64,000 nucleotides of DNA from Eulemur rufifrons (taxonomy: Eukaryota; Chordata; Mammalia; Primates; Lemuridae): the NCBI RefSeq assembly GCF_041146395.1, contig NC_091006.1:5772001-5836000 (forward strand), in the 5' to 3' direction. Below are positions 24,118 through 35,174 of the stretch, one piece after another. Both the position numbers and the translations under genes were made by a program. Within the stretch, counting starts at the first letter, position 1; the number at the start of each line of letters is the position of its first letter. Under the pieces are notes generated by a model. The model was not told where the DNA came from, searched no databases, and worked only from the letters and a program-made list of their open reading frames with translations.

Positions 24118-25296
24118 AACATGTTTCTCCTTTCCCTGGATGTGTTTCTTCTTTTTGTGAAACCCTTTCTTCCTTTCTCCAATTTGTTTCTCTCTGTCCA
24201 GGATTCGCTCGGCCTCTTCCCAGGCCAGTTCCTCTTCTTTCTCAGCCAGTTCCTCCTCTTTCTCACTCAGCTCCTCCTCTTCCTGGGCCTGTATAATCTT
24301 TTCCCAATCCAACCTTCCCCTTTCCACGATTGGCTTCCTCATTTTCCAGATCAATTTCTTTCCTTTCCCTAGTAGTTTCCTCTCTTTTCCAATCAGTCCC
24401 TTTTCTTCTAGGGCTAACCTCTGCTCGTCAATAGTCAATTTCTTTTGTGGGGAAGCACCTATTTCTTCTTCCCAAGCCATTTTTTCTTCTAAATGGGTAA
24501 GTTTCTTACCATCTTTGGTCAGTTTCTCCTTTCTTTGCATTAATTTTTTCTCTGGTGTTGTCAGGTTTTTTTCTTCTTCAGCTATTTTCACTTCTTGGTT
24601 GGCCAGTTTTGTCACTTTTTTTTTAAATTTCCTTTTCTCTAAAACTAGGTGATCTTCTAAGAAAGCAACTTTTTTTTCTTGACTTCTGCAGAAAATTCCT
24701 CGTCATCCTTTAACACTTTCCTATCCTCTTGTTCTCTGGATACTACTGTCCCTTTCTCCTTAACAGCCCTTTTTGCCACTTTTCCTTTTATGATGTATTG
24801 CTTATCTAGTTCTGATGAGAATGAACTTGACTCCTTTAAAAGGGGGCATATCTCTTGGAAGAGATCCCAGCTGGGCTGTCGGTCAGCAAGCATCACCCGA
24901 GCAAGGTCCACCAATTCTTTACCCAGCTCCCTTAACATTCCTGGATGGGAACTTGCTATCCTTGAGGTGACAAGACAGCAAATGTCTTCTCTCCAAGACC
25001 TGGTTTCTGATCCACCTGTGCGTCCAGGAGTCCCAGCCAAACCACGGCTCCTCTTACCCAGTTTCTTCTTTGTATCTTCTTCTTTCTCAGAAATGTGTAT
25101 GACTTTTTCCTTGAACTCTTCTATAGTTGCCTCTGAAATATCCTTCAAATCTTGTTTCTCTTTCCTATGCAAATCTGCTCTTCTATGGCTTGTTTTCAAT
25201 GCCTTTTTCCAAAGACTTTTTATGTGTTTGTATCTTTCCACCTTAGGGATCACCTCTCTATAATCTTTTGTGCTGCGTTGATCTATAGCTTCCATG

Positions 25297-25412
25297 TCCT
25301 CTGTGGCTCCCAGGGCTTCCAGGACCTTCATGGCCTCTGTGGCCCCCAGGGCTTCTGGGACCTCCATGGTCTCTGTGGCCCCCAGGGCTTCTGGGACCTT
25401 CATGGCTTCTGT
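25297..25412 (-). repeat. 36-bp tandem repeat inside the WDR87B exon
   Basis: Three tandem copies encode the 12-residue unit EALGATEAMKVP on the minus strand. The copies differ at only a few bases and keep the frame. Intact WDR87 does not show this repeat at the matching place. Confidence 0.8.
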
Positions 25413-27373
25413 AGCTTTCAGCATGACCTCCTTTGTTTTAGCATCACCCTGGGATTTGACTGGGCTAAAAGTGCTTAGCGGTAGCTCTCGCTCTAAGGCA
25501 ACGTCCTGGGTTTCAAATTGCCCTGATTTCCTGGCCTCTCTTTGTTCACCTGCATCCTCTGAAGGCACCGACACAGAACTAAACTTTCCCAATTTTGGCT
25601 TTCTGTGCTTCCTGGCAACTATCAGGTTCTTTTTAACTGCAGAAAAATTGAGAGGAAAAAATAGTTAAGAAAAACACTGAGGTCCTGAGTGAGTGTGAAT
25701 TAGAGTGTAATATCTAACTCAGTGAACTGCCATAAGAGATACAAAGGCAAAGGGGACTGAGGCCTAATAATGTAGAAATGCTTGCTGTTTCATCCCAGTT
25801 CCCATATTCTAAAGAAATAAGAGTAGATCTTTCTCAGGAAGGTTACTTTCTGTGAATAAGATTCTCCCACTTAACTCAGTTCCTAACAGTATCCTTTTAT
25901 ATACGTTGGCCTTATCAGCCCTGCCTTTTGGGTCTTGGAAGTTGGCCCCAAACATGCCCCATACATCATCCCATACATACGAAGCTTTCTGCCCTTTGCT
26001 CGAAAATGTCTCTTTCTTCTCTTCAGTTTGGGGATCTTTACAGGTTCTGACAAAAGTATGAGTATTTCTTCAGAAGGGACCTCAAGTTCATCACCCCATG
26101 ACATATCAAAAGAAAAAGTAAGTGATTTGTCTTTATGTGACAAGGTCAGGTTTTCATTTAACATGTGCTCCACGTGAGTAATCAGGCACTGGATATCTGT
26201 AGCTTGAATGCCCAGGAGCTGACCCAGAGAGATTTCCCCAATAATTTCCTGCCTACAAAAGTCAAGGGAAACGAAGGACAATACTGAGCTAGTGATAGAA
26301 CAAAATTCAAGAAAAGAAAAAGAAGAGGTTACAATGGAAGAGGCAAGGATGAAGTAGTAATTTAGAACAGAATAAGCTGAAGTAAAATATGGATAAAGAA
26401 GAAGGAATGAGGGACAGCAAGGAGTGGAGGACAGGCATACCTCATTTTATTGTTCTTTGCTTTATTGCACTTCGGATACTGCATTTTTTACAAATTGAAG
26501 GTTTGTAGCAACTCTGCATAGAGCAATTCTATCAGCATCATTTTTCCAACAGCATGTGCTCACTTCCTGTCTCTGTGTCACGTTTTGGTAATTCTCACAA
26601 TATTTCAAATTCTTTCGTTATCATTTTATCAGTTATAATGATATGTGATCTTTGATGTTACTATTGTAATTGTTTTGAGGTGCCACCAACTGCACCCATA
26701 TAAGATGACAAACTTAATAAATGTGTGTATTCTCTCTGCTCCACCACCTGGCCATTCCCCCATCTCTCTCCCTCTCCTCAGGCCTCCCTATTCTCTGACA
26801 TACAACAATATTAAGTTTAGGCCAATTAACAACCCTACAATGGTCTCTTAAATGTTCAAGTGAATGGAAGAAGTGAATGTCTCTCACTTTAAATCAAAAG
26901 CTAGAAATAATTAAACTTAGGGGGGAAGTCATGTCCAAAGCCGACAGAGGCCGAAAACTAGGCCTCTTGTGCTAAATAGTTAGCCAAGTTGTGAAGGCAA
27001 AGGAAACGTGTGAAGAAAATTAAAAATGCTACTGCAGTGAACACATGATGATAAGAAAGCAAAACAGTCTTGTTGATATGGAGAAACTTTTAGTTGTCTA
27101 GATAGATCAAACGAGCCACAAAATTCCCTTAAGCCAAAGCCTAATCCAGAGCAAGGCCCTAACTCTCCTCAATTTTATGAAGGCTGAGAGAGTGAGGAAG
27201 CTGCAGAAGAAAAGCTAGGAGAGGGTGGTTCATAAGGTTTAAGGAAAGAAGCCATCTTCATAACATAAAAGTGCAAGGTGAAGCAGCAAGTGCTGATAGA
27301 GAAGCTACAACAAGCAATCCAAAAGATCTAGCTAAGATAATTGATGAAAGTGGCTACAAAAACAATGGATTCT

Positions 27374-27665
27374 ATTTTTTGTTGTTGAGAGAGGGTGTCA
27401 CTCTGTCTCCAAGGCTAGAGTGCAGTGACACGATCCTAGCTCACTGAATCCTCCAAATCCTGGGCTCAAGTGATCCTCCTGCCTCAGCCTCCCAAGTAGT
27501 TAGGACTACAGGCATGCGCCACAATGCCCAGCTAATTTTTACTTTTTGTAGAGACAGGGTCTCACTATGTTGCTAGGCTGTCTTGAACTCCTTTCCTCAA
27601 GCAGTCCTCCAATCTTGGCCTCCCATAGTGCTGGGATTACAGGTGTGAGCCACTGTGCCCAGCCT
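27374..27665 (-). repeat. Alu, antisense, older subtype
   Basis: An antisense Alu without the strepsirrhine middle insert (ctaatttttactttttgtag), nested in the Tigger1. It is more diverged than the Alu at 28528, so it inserted earlier. Confidence 0.85.
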
Positions 27666-28527
27666 AAAAAACAGATTTTCAATGGAGATGAAACCACCTT
27701 CTGTTGGAAGAAGATGCCATCTAGGACTTTCATAGCTAGACATGGTAAATCAATGGCTGGCTTCAAAGCTTCAATAAAAGGACAGGCTGACTCTCTTATT
27801 AGGGACTAATACAGCTAGTGACTTTAAGTTGAAGCCAGTGCTCACTTACCATTCTGAAAATCCTAGGCCCCTTAAGAATAAGACTAAATCTACTCTGCAT
27901 GTGCTCTGTGAATGGAACAACAGAGCCTGAATGACAGCACATCTGTTTACAGTATGGTTTACTAAACATTTTAAGACTAACTACTGCACAGAAAAAAAAC
28001 ATTCCTTTCAAAATATCACTGCTCATTGACAATACATCTGGTCACCCAAGAGTTCGGATAGAGATGTAAAAGGAGATTAATGTTGTTGTCACGCCTGCTA
28101 ACACAACATCCATTCTGCAGCCCGTGGATCAAGGTGTGATTTCAACTTTCAAGTCTTACTACTTTAAAAATACATTTCGTATAGGTGTAGTTTCCACAGA
28201 TAGTGATTCTTCTGATGGATTTGGGCAAAGAAAATTGAAAACCTTCTGGAAAGGATTCACCATTCTAGATGCCATTAAGAACATTCATGATCCATGGGAG
28301 GAGGTCAAAATATCAACATTAACAGAAGTTTAGAAGGAGCTGATTCCAAACTTCACATATGAATTTGAGGGATTTGAGAATTCAGTGGAGGAAGTAACTG
28401 CAGATGTAGTAGAAAGAGCAAGAGAACCAGAAGTGGAGCCTGAGGATGTGACTGAGTTGTTATAATTTCATGATCAAAATTGAATGAACAGTTGCTTTTT
28501 ATGGATGAGCAAAGAAAGTGATTTCTT

Positions 28528-28866
28528 TTTTTTTTTTTTTTTTTTTTTTGTTGAGACAGAGTCTCACTTTGTTGCCCAGGCTAGAGTGAGTGCCGTGGCG
28601 TCAGCTTAGCTCACAGCAACCTCAGACTCCTCGGCTTAAGCGATCCTACTGCCTCAGCCTCCCGAGTAGCTGGGACTACAGGCATGCGCCACTATGCCCG
28701 GCTAATTTTTTCTATATAGATTTTTAGGTGTCCATATAGTGTCTTTCTATTTTTAGTAGAGACGGGGTCTCGCTCAGGCTGGTCTTGAACTCCTGACCTT
28801 GAGCAATCCACCCGCCTCGGCCTCCCAGAGTGCTAGGATTACAGGCGTGAGCCACCGCGCCCGGCC
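28528..28866 (-). repeat. young Alu, antisense, nested in Tigger1
   Basis: A full strepsirrhine Alu with a poly-T head and perfect 15-bp target duplications agaaagtgatttctt at 28513-28527 and 28867-28881. Confidence 0.95.
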
Positions 28867-29293
28867 AGAAAGTGATTTCTTGAGATGAAATCTACTCCTG
28901 GTGAAGATGCTTTGAACATTGTTGAAATGACAACAAAGGGTTTTTGTTTAGGGTGATCATGGACCTAGAAATTAGGGGTACCCAGAGTACTACTATGGTA
29001 CTCAAGGCTGGCACAGCCCTGTGGCTCCTCTGACCTTCCCTCTTCTATCTACTTGCAATTTGATACAGAAGTGCCGCAATTATCTTGCAACCTTAAGGTA
29101 ATAAGCTAACATATTAAGAATGGTGGAAAAGAAAAAGAACGTGGGTCTTTGACAACATGTAAGACCTACTTGTTTAATCCATATAAGTCCATTTTCTGTA
29201 ACTTGCAGCAGAAAGTGTTCTAATGGTATCTAATGCATCTTAATCTGGCAGGGGAAATTGGGGGTATGGGAGGGCCCTTCCAAAGGGGCTTAC

Positions 29294-29506
29294 GTCTTGC
29301 CTCTGCCACAGCCTGCCTTGGCAGAGACACATAATTAGTCCAAGCCGACCTTGTGCATAGCGCATAGCTTTCATACACATCACCTTTTTGTCCTTCAGGA
29401 TCTTATTTATAAGGAGTTTCAAGTCCTCCCACTCAGGAATAAATCTGGACGAATACGATTTCCTAGTGATATTCCAGCTCTTTATAGACATCTTGGATTA
29501 TAGAAC
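29294..29506 (-). other. candidate first coding exon of the WDR87B copy
   Basis: On the minus strand an acceptor (ttttaccttctgcag) precedes 29506 and a donor (CAAGAC|GTAAGC) follows 29294. The ATG at 29491-29489 opens 66 codons that end in phase 0, the phase needed by the WD-side exon of intact WDR87. The peptide contains RFIPEWEDLKLLINKILKD, which looks like coding sequence. The assignment to WDR87B rests on position and phase only. It could also be chance, since no similar exon was found upstream of WDR87 itself. Confidence 0.35.
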
Positions 29507-29636
29507 CTGCAGAAGGTAAAAGTGACTTAATCACAACATCCAAGGTTAGATTGGAAACTAAGGGAATTGAGAAAGAGGGAAGAGCAACAGGACAAGTTAG
29601 AGAAGGGGCAGAGGCAGAAGTACTCTTTTTTCTTTT

Positions 29637-29827
29637 GTTTTCTTTTTTTCTCTGTCTCTGTCACCCAGGCTGGAGTGCAGTGGTGGGGCACACCTGTAGT
29701 CCCAGCTACTCAGGAGGCTGAGGCAGGAGGATCACTTGAGTCCAGGTGTTTGAGGTTGCAGTGAGCTACGATGACGCCACTGCACTCTAGCCTGAGCAAT
29801 AGAGTGAGAACCTGTCTCAGAGGGAAA
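29637..29827 (+). repeat. composite inverted Alu fragment
   Basis: A short antisense Alu start (tctgtcacccaggctggagt, then gcagtgg) runs straight into a sense right arm (cacctgtagtcccagctact ... gagaacctgtctc). The two halves are in opposite orientation, so this is a rearranged or foldback fragment. Confidence 0.7.
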
Positions 29828-29829
29828 AA

Positions 29830-31290
29830 AGAAAAAGATAAAGGGTCAAGGAAAGATTTTTTTATTAAGTTGAACAGACATAAGATTACTCTCTAAAGCT
29901 GCTATAAAAATTCCTAAATGCTTACTCTGAATTTCTGTACTTTTCTTGTTGGGGACCAGGGCAAACAGCTCCTGGCTGGCACCAGTGTGCTATGGAGGAC
30001 CTCCTCTGGGATTCCTATCCCTAGCCGAACAATTCCAAGCATTTCTCTTCCACCTAGAAGGGTCACTACCTCAAGTAGACTTCTACCATAAGTAAAGTTT
30101 AAATTCTCCAAAATCCTGCATATGACTCTCAAGGACATTCATGGGACGACCAAATGATTGGTCTCTGCAACGGAGGATTTTTTTAAATGAGAAAACTAAA
30201 GATATTTAAATGTCAAGAAGAAGAAGCCATACTAAGGGTCCAATTTTTAATCAGTGAAATTTTTCTGAGTGAAAGCACAGGAAATAGAGAATGGGCTGCT
30301 ACAGCAAGCTAATGTGAAAAGAAATAAGAGTTAGATCCCACAATCTCAGAGACTCCCTAAAGTTTCCTCTGGTAATTTAAGACTAGAAGCTCTGACAGGG
30401 AAAATGGGGGTTGCCTCAGTCCTGAACTAAGACCCCATTCCATCAAGCTTACAATGAGAGTCAGGTGTTCCACTTTAACCCCTCTTGATCTCAGGAAGAA
30501 ATGCCCCTTTCTTTTTCCCTACTAAAGTATTTAGAAAAAGTGAGATAATGAAATTCAGAAGGCTTTATAATAAAAATGCAATATAAATTCAGGGTGCTAT
30601 TGCTGTGAGAGAAGTGAAGAGGCACGCTGAGATTAAGGGAGAATAAGAGAAATAAAATAGAATTAATTTAGAGTCAAACAGACTTACATTTATAATCCCA
30701 CATTCTGCCACTTCAACATTTTCCCCCCTTTTAGACTTCTCAGACTGAACAAAGTTTTATCTCATATGTGGCAGATGTCTTAATGAGCTCAGTGGGACCG
30801 ACGCCACACATTCTTCTGGCTGGGAAAACCTGCTATGATCATACAACATTATACGTTTCCCCATTCACTTCCCATTCCCTCCTGGCTCACACACCTTTGT
30901 CCTCCACAGAGGGTTACATGCCCCTAATTATAGAAGAGACTGACTCTAGCTACACTTCCCATAGAAAGAGTGTCACTGGCTCCAACATCATAATGCATCA
31001 GACTTCCCCAACCCCCTCCCCCAACACACACACCTGCGTCCAGTGACAGCACGAACATTATTAAGCACAGGAAAATCCTCACATGAATGTGTCAAGAGCT
31101 GGGAGGCAGGGGAACTCTGGCACTTTGTGACAGTGGAAAGGGGTCACTATACCGCAGTGGGATGGTGGGGGGATTTAAACTGGCCTTTTATGATACAGTG
31201 ACTTTCTAAGGCTGGCCATTTGAGATAGTACAGCCAGATAGCTAGAAACACTAATATGTTCGGGAGAGGGGAAAGTTTGGCCTTTTCGTA
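29830..31290. other. upstream region of the WDR87B copy, no firm gene
   Basis: A minus-strand open stretch at 29914-30138 is bounded by an AG acceptor-like site and an AGA|GTAAGC donor-like site, but splicing it to 29506 meets an immediate stop, so I do not call an exon. A CA-rich patch lies near 31020-31035. Nothing else is recognised. Confidence 0.4.
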
Positions 31291-31293
31291 TAA

Positions 31294-31512
31294 ATAAGCT
31301 TTACTGTGTGCTTGCTTGTGCCAGGCACTGTTCTAAGGACTGTGCATGTATTGCCTCCAAACAATGCCTTAAAACAGGGTTGCTGGATAAAATAGTCAAA
31401 TTTGAATTTCAGATAAACAATATTTGGTACATACACTAAAATGTTATGGTTTTTAGCTGAAATCCAAAAGCAATTGGGTATCCTGCATTTTTATTTGCTA
31501 AATAAAATGTGA
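31294..31512. repeat. MIR core plus partly palindromic DNA-transposon relic
   Basis: The MIR-like phrase gccaggcactgttctaagga occurs at about 31320-31340. From 31376 a segment (gttgctggataaaatagtca ... atttttatttgctaaataaa) has weakly complementary ends typical of palindromic MITEs. Family not identified. Confidence 0.4.
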
Positions 31513-31899
31513 CGACCGTACTTAAAGCTACAGTCATCCCCCCTTTCTCCAGGGAGGAAAACCCCAGTCACACAGCAGCGCCAAGAGTCAGTCTCCAGGA
31601 ATGTTCTTAGCTATTACGCCATTGTCACTGGACATGCGGGGACGTGCGTGGGAGGCTTTGGCTTTTATGACAGAGGCGCTGCATTAGCGGCCTGCGTGCA
31701 CAGCTGGTTCTTTATGGTTATAACGGGTCTCCAGGTGGCCCTTTACGGAGGCAGCACCCAAGCCCCACCAAGCTTGAAAAAGCCACAGAGCAAAACCTAT
31801 TATAAAAACAAGTGACAGAAAACAGAGCACACAGTATCCAAACGTTTGTCTGGCATCTTTCTGCACCACCTCCCACAAATAGGTGGGGCAGAGAGGCCA

Positions 31900-32620
31900 C
31901 TGGAAGGCACACCCCTGAGAGTACGCCTGGGCCCGCCCTGCCGCTCTCCCTCCCCAGCTGGCCTGGGCGTGGAGGACCTGAGGAAACAGGTGTCTGGGGA
32001 GGTTGGGCGGAAGCAGGGAAGGATGTCCAGGCCACACCAATCCGTCCCTCCCGCGCCGGCCCCGCGCTCTGCGGCAGCTTCATTCTGCCTCGCTTGGGCT
32101 GGGCAATGCCCCCCCTTCCCCGCATTGGGGAGCTAAAGCATGCACGACCCATCAATTGCGCGTGCGTGCAGGCACGAGGGCTGCGACCGGGGCGAGGGAG
32201 TCACAGAGAGGCGCGCGCGCTGGCGAAGGGCCGCGCCATCCCGGGAGCCCCGGCCCGCACCGCGCCCGCGGCCCGCGTCGGCCTCTCACGTGCTCTTCAG
32301 CCTGTTTCTCTCTGGGTCTCGCGGTTCTCCCCCCTCCAGTGCCGAGCAGGGGCTAGACGACACAAGCGGAAGGGACAGGCAGAGCGCGTAAAAGGCCGGT
32401 TGGGCGGGAATAGGCAGAAGCGCCACCGGGGACTACTCGTAGCTTGGACCGCGAGCGGGCGACGTTTCCGAGCTTCCCAGGCACCGCGCTCCCAAGGCGC
32501 TGCCTCTCTCCGACTCTCCAGGGGACTTAGAGTGTCCCCTGTGCAACCATGTCCCGCCTTGAGGAAACTGCGGCTTCAGGTACGATCTCTTCCCAAGTTC
32601 CGTGAGTTTCGCCTTTCCCT
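31900..32620. promoter_or_regulatory. orphan CpG island / likely promoter
   Basis: The block is dense in CpG (for example gcgcgcgctggcgaagggcc at 32212), with an E-box CACGTG near 32287. On the plus strand a possible first exon ends at cttgaggaaactgcggcttcag|GTACGA (donor near 32580) and includes an ATG at 32549 (accATGTCC). On the minus strand it would be the natural promoter for the WDR87B copy. Which gene, if any, it drives cannot be decided here. Long open frames across it are a side effect of GC content. Confidence 0.6.
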
Positions 32621-32669
32621 TTAGTCAAACCTGTTCCCAGCGTCCCCAGGTGAGAGTAGATAAGGATGA

Positions 32670-32965
32670 CAGGGGGACTAAAGTTCCCAATCTGTCTCGG
32701 GTTGGGGGTTACGGTTCCCATTATGTTCGCGGGAAGGCTTCCCATCAAGCCAGCCACCTTCCCTGGTGTTCCCTGCGACAAGTAGATAGAATTGGTATAT
32801 GGGGAGGTGACAGGGCCTGCAGCTCCTAACAGACACTACGGTTCCCAGTATGCCCCTTCCCAATATGCCCCTTCCGTAGCTCCCTGTGTTTCGTCTCCCC
32901 CTCCTCCTCAAAGTTCCTGAGGTGAAAGGGGTGGGCCACAGGCGGATTGCACTCCCAGGAGGTCC
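32670..32965. promoter_or_regulatory. cluster of ZNF143-like ACTAC..TCCC motifs
   Basis: Motif-like copies occur at about 32674 (gactaaagttcccaatctg), 32707 (gttacggttcccattatg), 32835-32853 (ACTACGGTTCCCAGTATGC) and 32943 (gattgcactcccagga). The third is a close match to the ZNF143/SBS consensus. The cluster lies at the edge of the orphan CpG island. Confidence 0.5.
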
Positions 32966-33452
32966 TGTGGAGAGAGGGAGCCTTTCCAGGAAGCGCCAGG
33001 TCGCTGCTTGTCCCTAAGCAGCCAAGCTGCACCCCGGCCTGAATGTGGCTGGAGAAGGGCACTGCCACACTGTTCCTGCTTTCAACTTACAATCCTGAAC
33101 CTCAAATCGTTCTTAATGCTCCCCAGCAAACACACTGTCTTTTTTGGATTTAGTCCACTCACTGCAAATGCAGCTTTTCAAACTGACAGCACACTCCCAT
33201 TGCCTTTCTCTCAACTAATAACCCTGCTTCTTACTTCACTGAGAAAATCAAAGCCACCAGAAGAGAATCTCTGCAGACTCCCATCACCAAGCCTCCCTAT
33301 CCGCATTTGTGCCCATATATGCCGCCTTTCCTCTCTTCCCACAGTGACCTCACCCTGTTCCTATCTAAAGCTAGTTGCTCCTCTCAGGCTCTAGAATCCA
33401 CCCCCTTTCATCTGTCAAGTTCTTGACTCCACCAGTTCTCCCACCTTAAAAA

Positions 33453-33515
33453 CAAACAAAACACACACACACATACACACGCGCACACACACCACACACC
33501 CCCCCCACACACACT
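33453..33515 (+). repeat. (CA)n microsatellite
   Basis: An interrupted (CA)n run with a C8 block (aacaaaacacacacacacat ... caccacacacccccccc). It is probably length-polymorphic. Confidence 0.9.
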
Positions 33516-33599
33516 TTTCTCTATTTCTCTTTTCCCATCAACTGCTGCCTCATTTATAGCAGAACTCCTAGAAAGTATTATCTATATTTCCTGCCTCTA

Positions 33600-34735
33600 A
33601 TTTCCCTTCTCTTGTTCTCTATTGAACCCGCTCCAATCAGACTTAGCACCCATCACTCTACCAGAACTGCTCTTGTCAAGGTCACCAGTAACCCTCTTGC
33701 TAAATTTAATGCTTGAATTTCAGTTATTGTTCTGCTTGACCTGTCGGCAGCACCTGACACAAATGATTACTCCCTCCTCCTTAATGCACTTTCTTCACTT
33801 CATTTCGATGACACGTGCATTCCTGGTTTTCTTTCTACTTCATCAGTCACTCCTTAGTCTCCTTTGCTGGTTCTTCCGCTTCTCTTTGACTTTTTAAAGT
33901 TACAGCTCCTTAGGGTTCAGTCCTTGTTCTTCTTCCTTATCCACACTCACTTCCTTGTTCATCTCACCGGTCTCGTGGCTTTAAGTATCTGCTATATACC
34001 AGTGATTGCCACATTTGTAACTTCAGTCCAAATCTGTCCCCTGAACTCGAGTCATATATCCCATTGCCCACTAAACGTTTTCACTTAAATGTCTCAGTCT
34101 CCATCTGTCCAAAACTGAATTCATGAGCTCCTAATCTTCCTTACAGTATGCACTCCACTGTTAGTCTTCTCCCAACTCATTTGATTGCACCTCCAGCCTT
34201 TCAGCTGGTCAAGCTAAAAACCTTTATTCCTCCCTTTGTCTCACACCCACATCCAATCTGTCAGCAAATCCAGATGGCTCAGCCTCCAAATAGATCCAGA
34301 TCTGCCTAATATTTCTTACGTCCACTGCTTTTCTTCTTTGTTCAAACCCACCATCCTCTTTCCCCTGGATTATCATAGCAGCCTCTTCATTCATCCCCCT
34401 GCTTTCACTCCCCTCTCCCACACTTGACTCCCTCACTACTGTCTGATCTTCACATAGCAATCAGGATGCTTTTTGAAAATGGAAGTTAGATTTGTAACAC
34501 TGCTCAGAACCCTCCCATAGTTTCCATCTCATGCAGAGTAAAAGCCAAGGCCTTAAAATGGTCCAAAAGTGCCAGCATAATCTGGCTGCCTGTTACTTTC
34601 TTTCCTCCTTTTCTGTTACTCTTCCCTTCACTCAATTCGCTCCAGCCACACTGACCTTCTTGCTGTTCAAACCTGCCAGGTACCCTATTGTCATTGTTTT
34701 GCCATTGTGGATAAGCTTTTGATTTGCTTGTAACC
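33600..34735 (+). mobile_element. L2 LINE relic
   Basis: A diverged CR1/L2-type reverse transcriptase can be followed in order: cctgtcggcagcacctgaca (ancestral SAAFDT region), cttagggttcagtccttgtt (GSVLGP region), and the 3' part gaaccctcccatagtttcca, ending aatctggctgcctgttactt ... ttcgctccagccacactgac. All frames are broken. Similar L2 wording starts further upstream, near 33120, across the microsatellite. Confidence 0.75.
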
Positions 34736-34774
34736 ATTAAAAAGTGTTTAAAATGACCCAGGTTGGGTTAGAAA

Positions 34775-35160
34775 GTTGGATGTAGCTTTCACCTTATCCT
34801 GTAGGACTCACGCTTTAGGAGATCTGAGCTACCATGTAGGAAATACGTCTACTCTAAGGCCACCGTACTGTAAGGAAGTCAAGCCTTATGGAGGGACCAT
34901 GTGTGCACATTCCAGTTGGCAGTCCCAGCCTTCAAGTCATCCCAGCCTATGCACCAAAACTTGAGTGATGGACCCTTAAGATGATTTCAGACCCCTAGCC
35001 ATTCAGATCTCTCCAGATGGTACCCCAGCTATCATGAAGCAGAGACAAGTCATTCCTGCTGCACCCTGTCTGAATTCCTGACCAATAGAACTCATGAGTA
35101 TGACAAATGTTTATTTTACTAAATTGGGGAATAATTTGTTACATAGCAATAGTAACTTAA
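34775..35160 (+). repeat. MLT-like (ERVL-MaLR) LTR relic
   Basis: The order of phrases (ctgtaaggaagtcaagcctt, agtcccagccttcaagtcat, gaagcagagacaagtcattc, ttcctgaccaatagaactca, ttgttacatagcaatagtaa) is that of a common mammalian MaLR-type LTR. No internal region flanks it. Subfamily uncertain. Confidence 0.6.
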
Positions 35161-35174
35161 ACATATGGCTTCAG

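Larger units (their letters stand above)
26432..28945 (+). mobile_element. Tigger1 (pogo) DNA transposon, carrying two Alus
   Basis: The left end caggcatacctcattttatt is the Tigger1/2 terminus. Diverged transposase pieces follow, for example NGDETTFCWKKMPSRTF near 27690, a segment near 28120-28330, and MDEQRK near 28502. The element resumes after an Alu (gaaatctactcctggtgaag) and fades out near 28945, with no right terminus seen. All frames are broken. It lies where an upstream exon of the WDR87B copy might be expected. Confidence 0.85.

Noticed and set aside
25297..25412. Short regular repeats considered as a CRISPR array
   Set aside because: Units are contiguous without unique spacers and lie in a vertebrate coding-type exon, so this is an ordinary tandem repeat.
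29914..30138. Minus-strand exon-like stretch with a phase-0 donor
   Set aside because: Joining it to the next exon-like unit at 29506 gives an immediate stop, and the peptide resembles nothing known.
31812..32624. 270-codon open frame across the CpG island
   Set aside because: Stop codons are rare in GC-rich DNA. The peptide has no domain, low-quality composition, and competing frames on both strands are just as long.
33008..34088. Plus-strand open frames of 60-130 codons
   Set aside because: They lie inside a decayed L2 LINE and match fragments of its reverse transcriptase, not a host gene.
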